A stretch of 64,000 nt of DNA from contig NC_050735.1 of the NCBI RefSeq assembly GCF_014529535.1, positions 5,095,739-5,159,738 on the forward strand, given 5' to 3'. Position numbers and translations under genes: made by a program. This document shows positions 22,801-33,699 of the stretch, in pieces. The DNA is from Bradysia coprophila (lineage: Eukaryota; Arthropoda; Insecta; Diptera; Sciaridae). Numbering within the stretch: position 1 is the stretch's first letter; every line of letters starts with the position of its first letter. The notes under the pieces were generated by a model. It saw nothing but the letters and a program-made list of their open reading frames with translations. It was not told the DNA's origin and did not search any database.

Positions 22801-25800
22801 GCTTTGAAAACTGATATTTGGACACGTGTAGTTACATATCTCGCCTTCGGCTCGGATGTGCAAACTATACACATGTCCAACGCACTCTCTAGCAAAATCA
22901 TTCGGATTGTTTTCGGCTGAAAATCGTCTAGTGTTTATTGCAAATTTTATTATATAGTCACTATTCGCTGTCGATTTTATGGATTCATTGGTAAATAATG
23001 AATATCTCTGAACTTAGTCCAAGTCCAAAATTTAGAACCCGCCTCCTGTAGAAGAAAGGACCCGCCTCTTTTCAATTTAAGTTCATAATGTTAACGTTAA
23101 AGGTGTGTCTAATTTAAGTGAAATAGCCGTGTCTTTGAAACAGGCAGTCCATTTTAATAAAATAAAATATTTCTTACCGATTCTGGACTGTCCAACTTTT
23201 TTCGCGAGTCTTATTTCTGGACTGTCCAACTTTTTCTTCGACTCTTATTTCTGGACAGTCCAATTTTCTACTTACGAATCAATTCTGGACTGTCCAACTT
23301 TTTTCGCGAGTCTTATTTCTGGACTGTCCAACTTTTTCTTCGACTCTTATTTCTGGACAGTCCAATTTTTTTCTTACAAATCAATTCTGGACTGTCCATA
23401 TTTTTTCGCGAGTCTTATTTCTGGACAGTCCAATTTTCTACTTACGAATCAATTCTGGACTGTCCAACTTTTTTCGCGAGTCTTATTTCTGGACTGTCCA
23501 ACTTTTTTCGCGAGTCTTATTTCTGACAGCCCAATTTTCTACTTACGAATCCATTCTGGACTGTCCAGCTTTTTTGCGAGTCTTATTTCTGGACTGTCCA
23601 ACTTTTTTCGCGAGTCTTATTTCTGGACTGTCCAACTTTTTCTTCGACTCTTATTTCTGGACAGTCCAATTTTCTACTTACGAATCAATTCTAGACCGTC
23701 CAACTTTTTTCGCGAGTCTTATTTCTGACAGCCCAATTTTCTACTTACGAATCCATTCTGGACAGTCCAACTTTTTTGCGAGTCTTATTTCTGGACTTAC
23801 AACTTTTTTTGTGATCTTATTTCTGGAAAGTCCAATTTTCTTCTTACGAATCAATTCTGGACTGTCCAACTTTTTTTGCGAGTCTTATTTCTGGACTGTC
23901 CAACTTTTTCTTCGACTCTTATTTCTGGACATTCCAATTTTCTACTTACGAATCAATAAAAGGTTGAATTCCCTAGGTTTGGAACAAAACGCCTTTACGT
24001 TAAATTTCGTAAAAGGATGAATTCCCTAGGAACGAGCTAACGCCTTCACACAGACTAATTATTAGACGATGCGAGAAAAAAAAATTAACTCCTAAGTCAC
24101 CGACACCGTTCCGGCGCCCGGCTCGCATTGCGGCCCTCCGCTTCGCTACGGGGCAATGGGCCGGATCACTCGGCGTGTTAAAACGCTTTTTATGTACAAT
24201 TAAAATTGGTATTGGTTGGACAGTCCAGAATTGATTCGTAAGAAGAAAATTGGACTGTCCAGAAATAAGACTCGCGAAAAAAGTTGGACAGTCCAGAATC
24301 GGTATAAAATATTTTATTTTATTAAAATGGACTGCCCGTTTTAAAGACACGCCTATTTCACTTAAATTAGACACACCTTTAACGTTAACATTATGAACTT
24401 AAATTGAAAAGAGGCGGGTCTTTTCTTCTACAGGAGGCGGGTTCTACATTTTGGACTTGGACTATCTTCAGACATGTAATAATGAAATCAGTCAAAAAAC
24501 CCTTAAAGGGTAAAGGGTAAATATGACGCAATTCCTTTATCTTACTTACAAAATAAATGATACACTTGAAAGTTAGGTAGTGCCAGAGGAATCATCTGTC
24601 ATCCCAAAACCAACATTGAAACACCTCAATCATGCCGACAATAACACAAATCCATCAAAAAAAATAGATGGAAGTGCCAGAGGAATAATCTGTCATCCCA
24701 AATTTTAGGTACCGACCTAGTGAAAGTTAATACTTAATACTCAAAACAACACACCTTTCACCCCATGCACCAAAATATACAACACACACACACATACAAA
24801 TTGGCTTTTATATGGCATTTGTATGGAGACTTTGGGGAGCTCCAGCTCCCAAGATATGGGTTTTTTCCAACTTTTGAAATTTCTATTTTTATTTTTGGGC
24901 CATTTATAGCCTATTACCAAAATTTCAGAAAAATATATAGAAACGTTTTAGGAGTTGCTGGATCCACTTTTCCATAGGAACTAACTAACTAACTAACTAA
25001 CGTATAGTAGGCGATTTCAGTTATCTAAAAAAACAAAATTTTGCTTATTTTCATACAAAAACCAAAATTTTGAAATTCAATATCTCAGCCAAATAGTAAG
25101 GCTCGGAATCAGGTCAGGTCAACCTGAAACCTGAAGCAGGTCACCTGAACCTGAGTTGACCTGAAACCTGTTTATTCAATTTTGATCTGACCTGATTGAC
25201 CTGAAAACCTGAATTGTTGATCAGGTAAAAACCGGAACCTGACGTGACCGACCTGAATCGATCTGATTAAATAGCCTCAATACAAACAACATAGTCTCTA
25301 CTGGTAATAGCGGGAAAGTCAAAATGACCAAAATTTATTTGAAAATCTTTTGGTTCGTAATTTATAAATGAGTTACGGTATAAATAACGGAACGGTGCGC
25401 AGAACATGGCAAATTTGATAAAATTATCAAGGAAAAGTGAGTCAGTTTAAAACATATCCTTTTGAAATTTGTCAATAATTTATTTATTTTCGACCCAAAT
25501 TTATAGTGGCTAAATTTCAAGTTTTTTGACAAAATGATGTATGGACGACTTGTTCATTATCAAAATTTAAGGACACTTTCCATACATAACTTTTCGATTT
25601 CAACACGGGAACCACCAGGAACCATTTGCAAAAATAAAGCACAATTTTCGACTAGGCCGCTATTATCCGTAGATAATGTGTTTAAATTATAGCCTCAAAA
25701 AAATTGATCATACTTCAGACAAGAGTGCGTTTTTATTACACAGTCGCAACTACAGACTTTGTCTCTTTCCTGCCCTTATTGTTTGAGCTTATTGTTATAC

Positions 25801-28142
25801 AACATTTTGAAAATACGGTAGTGTTGAGGGTTTATTAGACCTCCCAATTACATTTGTCGCCGTTATAGCTATTTTCAACGTTTTCACGTCAATGCAATGT
25901 TATGAGAAATGCTAATATATGTTTGATTTGGCTCATTCAAATAAAGTTTAGGTGGATCAAAAAGGCAAACCAAAAATATTTTCCTGTGTTAAGCTTGATG
26001 ACGAGAGATTTCCTCACAATTCGATCTGAACCCATTTCTGTGGAGCGAGATTTCTACAAAGGAGTTCTTATTGTTACCCCGACCCGTTCGTCATTACAAG
26101 AAAACACAATGTTGGTGAAATCAGGGTATCAAGATTCCGCTAATTGATATTTTCTATTCGACTTAACTCATACTTCATAAACAAATTCTGTCACTTGTTG
26201 ACAAAATCAAATTTCTTTTTTTTTCTTGAAATAAATTCCCATTTCATCTTAATCCGAAAATTTCAGCGATGCAAAACAAATTATTCAAATTTACTCAAAC
26301 TTATCCCGTCAAATTCAAAATTGTGAAGCAAGACTGCACTCAGTCAGAGATCAGGTCATTCAGGTTGTTCGGGTCATTTCAGGTTTTTCGAAAACCAGGT
26401 CAGGTCAGGTCAGGTCATTCCTTTTGGAGCAACCTGAACCTGACCTGAAACTTCAGGTCGAGTCATTTTCAGGTTCAGGTCGGCAGCGGTCGACCTGTTC
26501 CGAGCCTTACCAAATAGTACGCTTCTGTAACGTGTAATAGCTCGTTGAACTCGTATGGATGCCTAGATTCTAAATATCTTTGTTTGGGAGTTAAGAGGGG
26601 AGTCAAAAATTGCTGCAAATATGCTCCGCCGTCCCCAAGATTTTGTTTTAAACATTTTTGGTAGTTGACTTGCGTCACGCCCGCTTACTAACGTGCGGAC
26701 ATGATACATAATCAAATTTTCAATGCACACTAGACAATTTTCAGCCCTATGAGGGTTTTGATAAATCTAATGATTCTGCTAGAGTGCGTTGACATGTCAA
26801 AACTGGTCCCTCATCAAATGAATTACGATTTTTATTTTTATTACATAAATAAAATGTGCACAATTTGTCCATTAAGGGACCATTAAGGGATTTTTGGGAT
26901 TAAAATTTTTGGGTCCATTAAGTAAAAAAAAATCCTACCTTAAACAAACGGTAAATATTGGGCATTTTAGACGTTCAAAATTATCTATTAATGATTGTCG
27001 GAAAAAATTCCTAATATTTATATATGATATGTATCGGAGTCGAACTGCAATTCCACTTTTTTAGGTTTACGAGTTGGTAAATATATCAGTTTGTGGCACC
27101 GCCGTTATGAAAACATATGGACACTCAGACTCGTTTCCCTACGTCTATGACTTTGGACTGTTTATCGTTCCACGTGGCAAACCATATTCGTCGTTAGAAA
27201 AATTATTTTTTCCATTCAAAATGGAGGTTTGGATTTGCGCTTCTTTAGTTTTTCTAGTAATGGTGGTGGCGATTTTTATTCTAAAATTTATGGCGAAGGA
27301 AAAACACGATTTTGTCATTGGCCCCAGTAACGCTCCATTGCTAAATCTTTTTTCGATTGTTGTTGGTGGATCAACGACCACATTTCAAGTACCACAAAAG
27401 AATTTTGCGCGTACAATACTGGCAATATTGCTCCTGACGACCTTGATTTTGAGGAATGCGTATCTTGGCAATTTATTCAACTTTTTGCGAACGCAGAAGC
27501 GAATGAAACAACTAAATTATGTACAGGACGTTGCTGAATCTGATGTTGCAATTTATTCATTAAGAGATATCCGTCTTTATAGTGAAATTGCAGCTATTGG
27601 CGATCGGTAAATCAAATTTAATTTGCCCAAAATAATATCCATCGATCTTATGTTTTTACAAAAATTTTAGGATGAAGAATTCCACGCGTAAATTGGAAGA
27701 CATAAGAGATGCTATTTCGGATGATAATCTGGACGGTGTATATACAGCACTCAAAAGTGTTGTTGAATACAACGATTTGGTAAATTTCCAAAAGCCAAAA
27801 CTTCTGACGGCGAAAGAATATATTTTAATGTATCACATTGTAATGAGACTCCGAAAGTTTTTAAAACCATCGATTGATCGTCAAATAGTAGCTCTACTAA
27901 GCAGTGGTCTAGTTCAGCATTGGCAAAAATCTTACACAAAAACCGTCAAAAATGTTGCAGATAAGCATCCGAAGCAACTCAATATCGACGAGTTTACTGG
28001 CATAATTGCAATTTGTGCCGCTATGTATGCATTGAGTATTCTTGTGTTTATTAAAGAAACAGACTTAAGCATTAAGGGAACTATCAGGAATTACGTCACG
28101 CCAACGGAGAGAATGGCGAAGTTTGTTAAATGGAGGATATAG
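19862..28142 (+). CDS. Ionotropic receptor (IR family), possibly decaying
   Basis: Exons: first coding exon ending at 20257 (frame open from 19881), 21582-22079, 27065-27606 and 27671-28142. Known: insect IRs are ligand-gated cation channels related to ionotropic glutamate receptors, used in smell, taste and humidity sensing. Seen: an N-terminal extracellular part (QFINLIPQFRVALCG); HFIIVLTNPEGSHYETLKK; the ligand-binding S1 region (CDDPPYTFIPNDPDGDIAYG, HGLDALSVKELATRLNFKMK); SDSFPYVYDFGLFIVPRGKP; TM1 (VWICASLVFLVMVVAIFIL); a pore-side region (LNLFSIVVGGSTTTFQVPQ); TM2 (ARTILAILLLTTLILRNAYL); S2; and TM3 near the C terminus (IIAICAAMYALSILVFI). Introns 1 and 3 are 1324 and 64 bp; intron 2 is about 5 kb of transposons. 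Odd: about 21675-21690, a run of six A needs one more base to keep frame (TLKK then IFSDYWENHT). About 10-15 residues expected between VYRNL and VYELVNISV were not found. No signal peptide is in the visible N terminus, so the start is uncertain. It may be a pseudogene or contain an assembly error. Confidence 0.85.
20933..21063. mobile_element. Hairpin MITE in receptor intron 1
   Basis: ACACCCTGGAAAGTAGTAAAG and CTTTACTAATTTCCAGGGTG mirror each other, with an inner stem CCTCCAAATAAA/TTTATTTGGAGG. A half copy with the same right end lies at about 29566-29625. Confidence 0.75.
21205..21335 (-). repeat. tRNA-derived SINE-like element
   Basis: On the minus strand CGGTAGGTCAATCGGAAGAG (A-box/D-arm like) is followed by GCGTTGGACTCATGCC and GGTTACAGCTGCGACTCCC (B-box/T-arm like with extra bases). 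The anticodon stem does not pair, so this is not a functional tRNA. The conceptual frame (RSGRSIGRALDSCHLGYSCD) is typical of tRNA-like DNA, not a protein. Confidence 0.5.
22119..22304. mobile_element. MITE directly after receptor exon 2
   Basis: Termini CAAAGCACCTAGCAGGGCAA and TTACCTTGCTAGGTGCTTTG are inverted repeats. TGTTGA lies immediately left (22113-22118) and one base beyond the right end (22306-22311), a likely target duplication. The element sits about 40 bp past the exon 2 donor. Confidence 0.8.
23016..24463. mobile_element. Foldback element with GGACTGTCC minisatellite
   Basis: Terminal inverted repeats of about 215 bp run 23016-23230 (AGTCCAAGTCCAAAAT, GAGGCGGGT motifs) and are mirrored to 24463. 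Between them a unit of about 33 bp (TTCGCGAGTCTTATTTCTGG plus ACTGTCCAAC) repeats about 20 times, with the near-palindrome TGGACTGTCCA in each. A GC-rich module (24049-24200) sits between the array and the right arm. Long open frames at 23105-24020 are produced by the repeat and are not genes. No clear target duplication (left AATATCTCTGAACTT, right ATCTTCAGA). Confidence 0.85.
24049..24200. repeat. GC-rich module, copy 1
   Basis: About 150 bp, strikingly GC- and CpG-rich against the AT-rich surroundings: GTTCCGGCGCCCGGCTCGC, GCGGCCCTCCGCTTCGC, GGGGCAATGGGCCGG, TCGGCGTGTTAAAACGC. Two near-identical copies lie at 62406-62552 and 62560-62707. The GGCCC..GGGCC and TTAACTCC..GTGTTAAAACGC features could fold. 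No product recognised. Confidence 0.8.
24583..24695. repeat. Short direct repeat
   Basis: AGTGCCAGAGGAAT followed by ATCTGTCATCCCAAA occurs at about 24583 and again at about 24672, about 87 bp apart. Confidence 0.7.
25097..26509 (+). mobile_element. hAT element with AGGTC-word arms
   Basis: Inverted ends TAAGGCTCGGAA and TTCCGAGCCTTA, flanked by a perfect 8-bp duplication CCAAATAG (25089-25096 and 26510-26517), as expected for hAT. The outer about 170 bp of each arm is built from repeated CAGGTC/GACCTG words. The core holds a transposase remnant (see 25902-26147). It is inserted in another repeat whose halves continue on both sides (CTCAGCCAAATAGTACGC). Confidence 0.88.
25902..26147 (+). pseudogene. 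hAT transposase C-terminal remnant (hATC dimerisation region)
   Basis: An 81-codon open stretch reads QKYFPVLSLMTRDFLTI, then EPISVERDF and TPTRSSLQENTMLV. This is the hATC pattern (FP.LS..ARD.L.I, SER.FS, RSSL) in the right order and spacing. The rest of the transposase (BED finger, RNase-H core) is absent or beyond recognition, so the element is non-autonomous. The Ser-Glu-Arg motif reads VERDF, a sign of decay. Confidence 0.82.
26520..27064. other. Distal part of receptor intron 2
   Basis: The first 180 bp continues the repeat interrupted by the hAT element (matching CTCAGCCAAATAGTA on its left). The remainder, up to the acceptor at 27064, shows no feature beyond an AT-rich branch-point/polypyrimidine region. 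Confidence 0.5.
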
Positions 28143-28252
28143 GAAGGGGCCGACAGTCCCTAAAAAATATTCAAATAGATTTTGGGTGTATCACATACAA
28201 GGATTATTCATGAAATTAGTCTCTGTGAGTTTTCATAATATAACTCGACGCA

Positions 28253-28582
28253 TGTTAGAGGTGAGTGGACTGCTCGCGTCATGGGCATGCCCACAGGACA
28301 TGGGCATAGGTATTTTCAGATCTCGTGGCCATAGGGTGCAGCATGTGTGATATAGTCAAAAATATAATATTCATTCAAGAAATTTCAACACGGCTGTCGT
28401 ACATAAAATTGTATCCCTGACTTATGTATTTACTAGAATTTTGCACATGTGTGTCAACTTCGGTTTGACAATTTTCACATTTTTTGCGAAAATTTCGATT
28501 GTGGGTCTTGGGCATGGGCTGAGCAGTGGGAAATTATTGGGCTACAGGCACAAAAATTAAGTATGCCCACTCACCTCTAACA
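28253..28582. mobile_element. MITE in the 3' flank/UTR of the ionotropic receptor
   Basis: Ends TGTTAGAGGTGAGTGG and CCCACTCACCTCTAACA are inverted repeats, 330 bp apart. The interior has repeated GGGCATG words (CATGGGCATGCCCA). It lies between the receptor stop (28142) and the first good poly(A) signal (28617). Confidence 0.75.
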
Positions 28583-28616
28583 CACATCTCAAGTAGCTGA
28601 AATAATTTTAAAGGGC

Positions 28617-28622
28617 AATAAA
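28617..28622 (+). terminator. Candidate poly(A) signal AATAAA
   Basis: AATAAA at 28617, followed by a second AATAAA at about 28632, about 475 nt after the receptor stop. If used, the MITE at 28253-28582 is transcribed in the 3' UTR. Confidence 0.4.
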
Positions 28623-28952
28623 GTTGTAATAAATAAGATGCGATTGGAAATGTTTTTTTTTAAATTTGTTTCAATAAGACAATTTTCAATAAACAGCCTT
28701 AACACAGGTACTTAAAATTACCATAAGTGCGAGCGACTATAACGCAAACTCGTTAGAGCATTATCGAAGAGTCCCAAATTTCAAGGGTTACGGTAAAGTA
28801 GTGTTTTATGAAAGGTCTCGATATTCTTGTAACTTCTTACAATTTCCAGGATATGCTATCAGTCAAAAAACCCTTAAAGAGTGAATGTGACGCAAGTCCT
28901 TTATCTTACTTACAAAATAACTGATATCGCTGAGGGTGATGCATTCTGCGCT

Positions 28953-29202
28953 TGTACGCAAATATTTTATCAACACAAGATGAATCCAAAAAATTTTAGA
29001 AAGAAAAAAAAATGCGTCACAAGTGGCAGATGATTCGGCTGTCTTCTGTTAAATTCCATCTGTCATGACGTATTTTTCCATATTTTAACCATTTTCCTAA
29101 CAGCAGTTTCCTTAACTGCCACTCGTGACGCAATTTTTTTTGTAAAATTTTCTTTTTAAAATTTGTTGGGTTCATCTTGTGTCGATAAAACTTTTGCGTA
29201 CA
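28953..29202. mobile_element. 250-bp hairpin MITE
   Basis: TGTACGCAAATATTTTATC and GATAAAACTTTTGCGTACA form the ends, with AACACAAGATGAA/TTCATCTTGTGT and GCGTCACAAGTGGCAG/CTGCCACTCGTGACGC further in. The left flank (AAACCCTTAAAG..GACGCAAGTCC, about 28868-28900) matches text near 24500 and 1020, so the dispersed family may extend further left. Confidence 0.75.
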
Positions 29203-29209
29203 GGGAGAT

Positions 29210-30545
29210 GTCGAATGTGTTTAACGAAAACATAGAAAAAGCGATCCTGAGGCTTACTTAAAAATGTTCCGCAGAAGAAAAGCAATGAGTTTTACTTGCC
29301 TTGAGTACTCGGTTAACAAATGCTTCAAATTCATAACGATCTGTTCCCGCATTCTATCGTAAAAGATTTTTCTTCCAGTCAGCGCCTTCGGTTTACGATC
29401 ACAATCACCAAAACTCGTAAAAAAAACATTTTGACACAGTGTAGAGTCCCAGAAGAGTTTCCAGACAAAAATTTTTTCTTCTAGAACTGATCCTGTATCT
29501 GTACTTTGATGAGCTCTGGCGCGCGTCTATCTTCTCGTTCCAGCCTACGTTCATTACATTTTTAGAAATTTATTTGGAGGCATTCCACGACTATTCAAGT
29601 AAAGTCCAGGGTGCCGAAAGTTGACAATCCGCAATTATTTTGAATGTGATTGGCTAATCTGTAACCATTCAAAATATACCAAATTTGTCATATGTTCCTA
29701 AAAAAAATACAACCGTGGTGATACTCAATATGTGTCAATGTCGCTTTTCTCGAAATTTTTATATCCGAAGTCCTTGCACATTTATTAATATACCTGCATG
29801 TGATTACAAATTCGCCCCACAGACTTAGGCGGCCCTAACTCACGAAAGTCCGACCCGAATATGCCCATCTTCGAACTTAGCCTCACTATTTCGACTACCT
29901 TTCAAGGATTTTTTTTTGAAATCGCATTTGATTTACTCAAGAGTCAAGATATCGACGTGACAGACGTGACTGTACCTACTTTGCGTGAAACATAAAACTG
30001 TTCAGAATGTTCTGAACACAGACGGACAAAATTTTTATTGTGGATTCATCATCTATGAACATAGGCAAACACGTTACCCTTACCGTCTGCTTCGAATTCC
30101 ATCAATTACACACTGCATCGCAATCCTATGAGCCCTTTTGTACTCCGTATAGGGGGCTAAGAATTGTGACAAAAAATTTGGCCATACAAAAGGGTCTAAA
30201 GGAGTACGCATGCTTTTGATTTACACATGTGAATCATTTGATTTACACGAAATTCGATTTACATGGTTCTTACGCGGTGTTTTTGATTCCTCTATAACCC
30301 AAAGATAAAACTGCCATCCAACCATCTCTTTCGAGATCTGCTCACTCTGTTGTTAAAAGATCGTTTTTCTAGCGCTTTTTTTCGAAATTCGATTCTCTTA
30401 CATGCGGACAACGTGCCCTGTCCTAGCTGATTTTATCGCTCCGACGGAACAGTCAGTTAGTTCACTGTTTGTTCTTGTTTTTGTGTAAGTGGCCATGTCT
30501 CGCTGGAGTATGTTACCAACTGTCGAATTAAGTTTTGTATTTCTA
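29210..30545. other. Intergenic with decayed repeats
   Basis: 29566-29625 is a half copy of the MITE at 20933. 29815-30130 is a decayed tail (CTAACTCACGA, ATCTTCGAACTTAGCC, ACAGACGGACAAAATTT) similar to the end of the repeat at 39000-39740. No gene recognised. Confidence 0.5.
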
Positions 30546-30549
30546 CTTA

Positions 30550-30705
30550 CTAGCGTCACAGATATAAATTTGGGATTAAAATTGTGGATTACGACCAAAT
30601 CTTTTTTGGGATTAACAGTAATTTATATGGTAGCTTTGTATGGCAGATAACCTCAGTTTTAATCCCAAAGAGCTTCGGACTTAATCCCAAAGTTTTATCT
30701 GTGGT
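30550..30705. mobile_element. MITE with CACAGAT ends
   Basis: Left CACAGATATAAATTTGGGAT, right ATCCCAAAGTTTTATCTGTG; TTGGGATTAA words occur four times in opposing orientation. About 155 bp. Confidence 0.65.
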
Positions 30706-30770
30706 ACTCGGAAGCAAATATTTCAGAAATTATTTCGGATCATACATTCAATTTCTGGTTTCAGTACATT

Positions 30771-31390
30771 CTTCTTTTTCAGCCTGTTTCTATATACTGC
30801 TGGACGTAGGCCTCCCCAATTCTCTTCCATTCCGAACGATCCGTTGCCACTTGTTGCCAACTTGCGCCTGCAATTCGCTTTATACTATTATTCCATATCT
30901 GTGATGGTTTACCTCTAGGTTTTGTTTTAGGTGGTCTCCAGTTCATGATCTTTTTGGTCCAACGTTCGTCCGTCCTTCTTGCAATATGTCCCGCCCAGCT
31001 CCACTTTAAAGATGCTATTCTTTCCATGAACGTCTTTTGTTTGTTGTCGAATCCATTGATTTGTCATTCTATCTCTGAGCGTAATTCCAAGCATACTCCG
31101 TTCCATGGCTCTTTGTGCCACTCTTAGTTTATTTTCGGAAGCTTTTGTTAACGGTAACGTTTCCGCTCCATATGTAAGCACAGGAGGGACACACGTATCG
31201 AACACTTTACGTTTCAGACTATTGTTCATTTCATTTTTGAAAATTAGTCTGAGTTTTCCGAATGCTGCCCATGCAAGACCAATTCTACGTTTTATTTCTG
31301 CAGTTTGGTTGTCCAGACGGTCCAGACCCAACTTCAATTTGTAACCTAGGTACACGTAACTGTCGACTCGTTCAATGACAGGGTCACCAA
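30771..31390 (-). mobile_element. 5'-truncated RTE-type non-LTR retrotransposon
   Basis: The minus strand encodes the C-terminal part of a LINE reverse transcriptase: GDPVIERVDSYVYLGYKLK, RRIGLAWAAFGKL, VFDTCVPPVLTYGAETLPL, AQRAMERSMLGITLRDR, then in another frame SLKWSWAGHIARRTDERW, WRPPKTKPRGKP and GEAYVQQYIETG with a stop at 30779. A frame change near 31000-31030 shows it is dead. TTCAGTACATT is duplicated at 30760-30770 and 31391-31401, an 11-bp target duplication that fixes both ends. The length (620 bp) means 5' truncation on insertion, typical of LINEs. Clade RTE is judged from the C-terminal GHIARR and GEAYVQQ motifs. Confidence 0.88.
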
Positions 31391-31401
31391 TTCAGTACAT
31401 T

Positions 31402-32219
31402 ATAATGGTTTTAAACAGAGCGTATCCCACTTAATTGCAAATTTTCAATTTAGCTCCGTTCCCTTCCCCTAAGGGCTGTGGAAGATGTCATTGACAATAC
31501 AACTCAAGATTGTTTGAAATGATAAATGTGCTTCAACACTCAGTTGGTTCGGTTAGAACATTGCATTGGTAAGTTGAAGGTTGTATATTCGTGACATCAG
31601 CATCTAAGGATTGGAATTTTTTAGTTTTTATAGACTATAAACTATTTCTCTTGCTTTCAGAACCTTGAGAAATTTCAATACAGTATAAGAAACATTCATA
31701 TTATCGGTACACGGACAGAGGCCCAGCTTCAGTCCTAATCATAATTTCACTAGCTAAACGTTGCTCTAGATACAAGCACCACACTAGATATGTGTTACAA
31801 TCCCCACCAGATCCTTAACAGTAATAAGAGATAAAAAACGAACTCACACTCTTAGGGCTTCATCATCTTTGGTACAACGATGATGTAAAATAAACAAATC
31901 CAGAAATGAGCGGAAAAGCATTTAATTATTGAGACTTCACTGGATCTGACACAGTCAAAAAATGATTTTCTTCTTTCAATTTATCAATCGTGTACAGTGT
32001 ACGTACATAGTTTATTCAAAAAAAGAAAAAAAAATCGGTAAATAACTCACCATTTACGTAGCATGTACAAGCAACCTATAATTCTATTCCGCGATTGAAC
32101 ATTATGTTATATAATCATTCATCAATAGTCGCATCTACAAGTCCACATCCACAATACTCTCTAAGTCTACACTATGAGTTACATTCAATATACAAAATTA
32201 ATCCTCAAATGGCCGCAAC
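31402..32219. other. Intergenic / 3' flank of STPR gene
   Basis: No coding similarity. TTTATT at 32011-32016 reads AATAAA on the minus strand, about 205 nt beyond the STPR gene stop, a plausible poly(A) signal. Confidence 0.5.
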
Positions 32220-33693
32220 TTATTCCACATGCAATTTCGAATACAGAACTTTCGCCTTTTGTATTTGACTTTTGACAGCTTCCGGAGTCTGTAGCTTAAG
32301 TCTCCTTTGTCGTGCATATTCCGCCTGGTTTGCTAATCGTTTTCGTCGTTCCTCTTCGGTTTCTGTAGCCATCAACAGTTCCCGTCTCTTCCGCGCCCTC
32401 TGTGCCAAATCTTCTAGCCGTGCCTTACGTGCCTCTGGGGTTTCATTATTTCGCTGATTTCGCCGAGCATTCGCCTGTTTCGTTCGACGCTCATCGTAAC
32501 CAGACGTATTATCACATCGACTTGCCGGTCGACCGCGACCCTGCTTCGGACTGCTTAACATTGCGTTTATGGTACTTTCCAGCATATTGTGCGAGAGGAA
32601 TTGTCGTTCGGCTTCTTCGCGCTGGGCTGGATTCACCGATCGATAATCGTTTGACGGATGTATGGTAACTGGCCGCCCGCGAACTGGTGTCATTATATTT
32701 GGTGTCATAAATGGCTGTGTGTAGTGTGTGGAAATGGGATAAATTGATATACTGGTAGCAACGTTTGTTGGACGAATGTTCGTTTGGTTCATGGATGAAA
32801 TGTCGGGAAGACATTGAATTGATAACGCATTGGCGGATGATATGTGTGGTACATTTCCGTAGTATTTCACTTGACTCTGTAGCGATTGATTGTTGGGTGG
32901 ATAAGAAACGAGATTGGTGTACGTATTGTCACTGGGATTTTGAACTAATTTCGTTGGTTGCGATCCAATCAAATTCGATAAAACTGAAACGGTTTCTGTT
33001 TTTATAGTGGTGCCGGGTATCATCACATTCCATTCACTGTTCTGTGCACTGCTTTCCGAACTCGGCGTACTCATGGAACTTTGTTGCTTATCACCTTGGT
33101 CTGATTTGTTCGAGTAACGTTCCCGCTGTCGTTTCGCCGCCCTTTCCAGTCGAGCCGCACGCTGTTCAGGACTTTCATTCTGTCGTATCAACCGAGCACG
33201 AGCTGCCAATTTTTCAAGTCGAATGGCTCGTTGGTCAGGTGATTCCATAACACGTCTCAACCTCTGTCGCGCGGCTTCCCGAATCAGACGTATCGATCGT
33301 TCCACTTCATTTTCGTTCCGTCGTCGTAGGCGACTAGCCTCAGCCATTTTATACAATCTCAACCGGTATTCCTCTTCAGATTCATTAGCACGACGTTCTC
33401 TCATGCGTTCTGCGTTCCGGGCTAAAACATCGAATTTGATATTTTGTTTAGACCAACAAATTCCGAACAGACGGTAAGTGGTAGAAAGAACATTAAAATT
33501 TCAATGTACCTAGCCTGCGAGCCTTCGCCTCGGGACTTTCGTAAATGTGTCTTTGTTTTGGTCGAGAGGGTGGTGCTGTATATGTCGAATTCTCTTCCGA
33601 TGGACTGTGGGCCAAAAATTGATTATTTTCGCTCATGGAATCTTCTTTGATAATTGGATTCAGTAGATCTATGTTATGCTGATCGGATGACAT
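32220..33693 (-). CDS. STPR-domain protein (FMBP-1-like 23-residue repeats)
   Basis: Two minus-strand exons, 33693-33510 and 33421-32220, joined by an 88-bp intron (CTAG|GTAC, TTTTAG|C) give 461 residues. After about 50 polar residues come five consecutive repeats of exactly 23 residues (about 51-165), each starting (N/Y/M)E(S/N) and carrying the pattern RLxxxAxxxRxRR. A Ser/Asn/Gln-rich middle of about 200 residues follows, and three more 23-residue units end the protein (about 375-461; the last begins QTPEAVKSQ). Known: the score-and-three-amino-acid peptide repeat was described in the silkworm fibroin-modulator-binding protein FMBP-1 and binds DNA. Inference: a nuclear DNA-binding protein. 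The intron splits the first repeat. The ATG at 33693 is the only Met start before the repeats. The family call is firm, the target is unknown. Confidence 0.88.
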
Positions 33694-33699
33694 TGTGGA

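Larger units (their letters stand above)
22080..27064 (+). other. Intron 2 of the ionotropic receptor gene, a transposon nest
   Basis: About 5 kb between donor CTC|GTAAAT and acceptor TTTTTTAG|GTTTAC. It contains a MITE (22119-22304), a 1.45-kb foldback (23016-24463), a direct repeat (24583-24695), a host repeat with (ACTA)n at 24978-25000 and a hAT element (25097-26509). The stretch 22310-23015 shows only a small hairpin around ACACTTGTCAC (22419) and GTGACAAGTGTGT (22459). Confidence 0.7.

Noticed and set aside
23105..24020. Open frames of 207 and 148 codons rich in FWTVQLF-type text
   Set aside because: Generated by the 33-bp GGACTGTCC minisatellite inside a foldback element.
32402..33477. 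Several plus-strand frames opposite the STPR gene
   Set aside because: Shadow frames of a long Arg/Glu-rich minus-strand exon with clear repeats and splice junctions.
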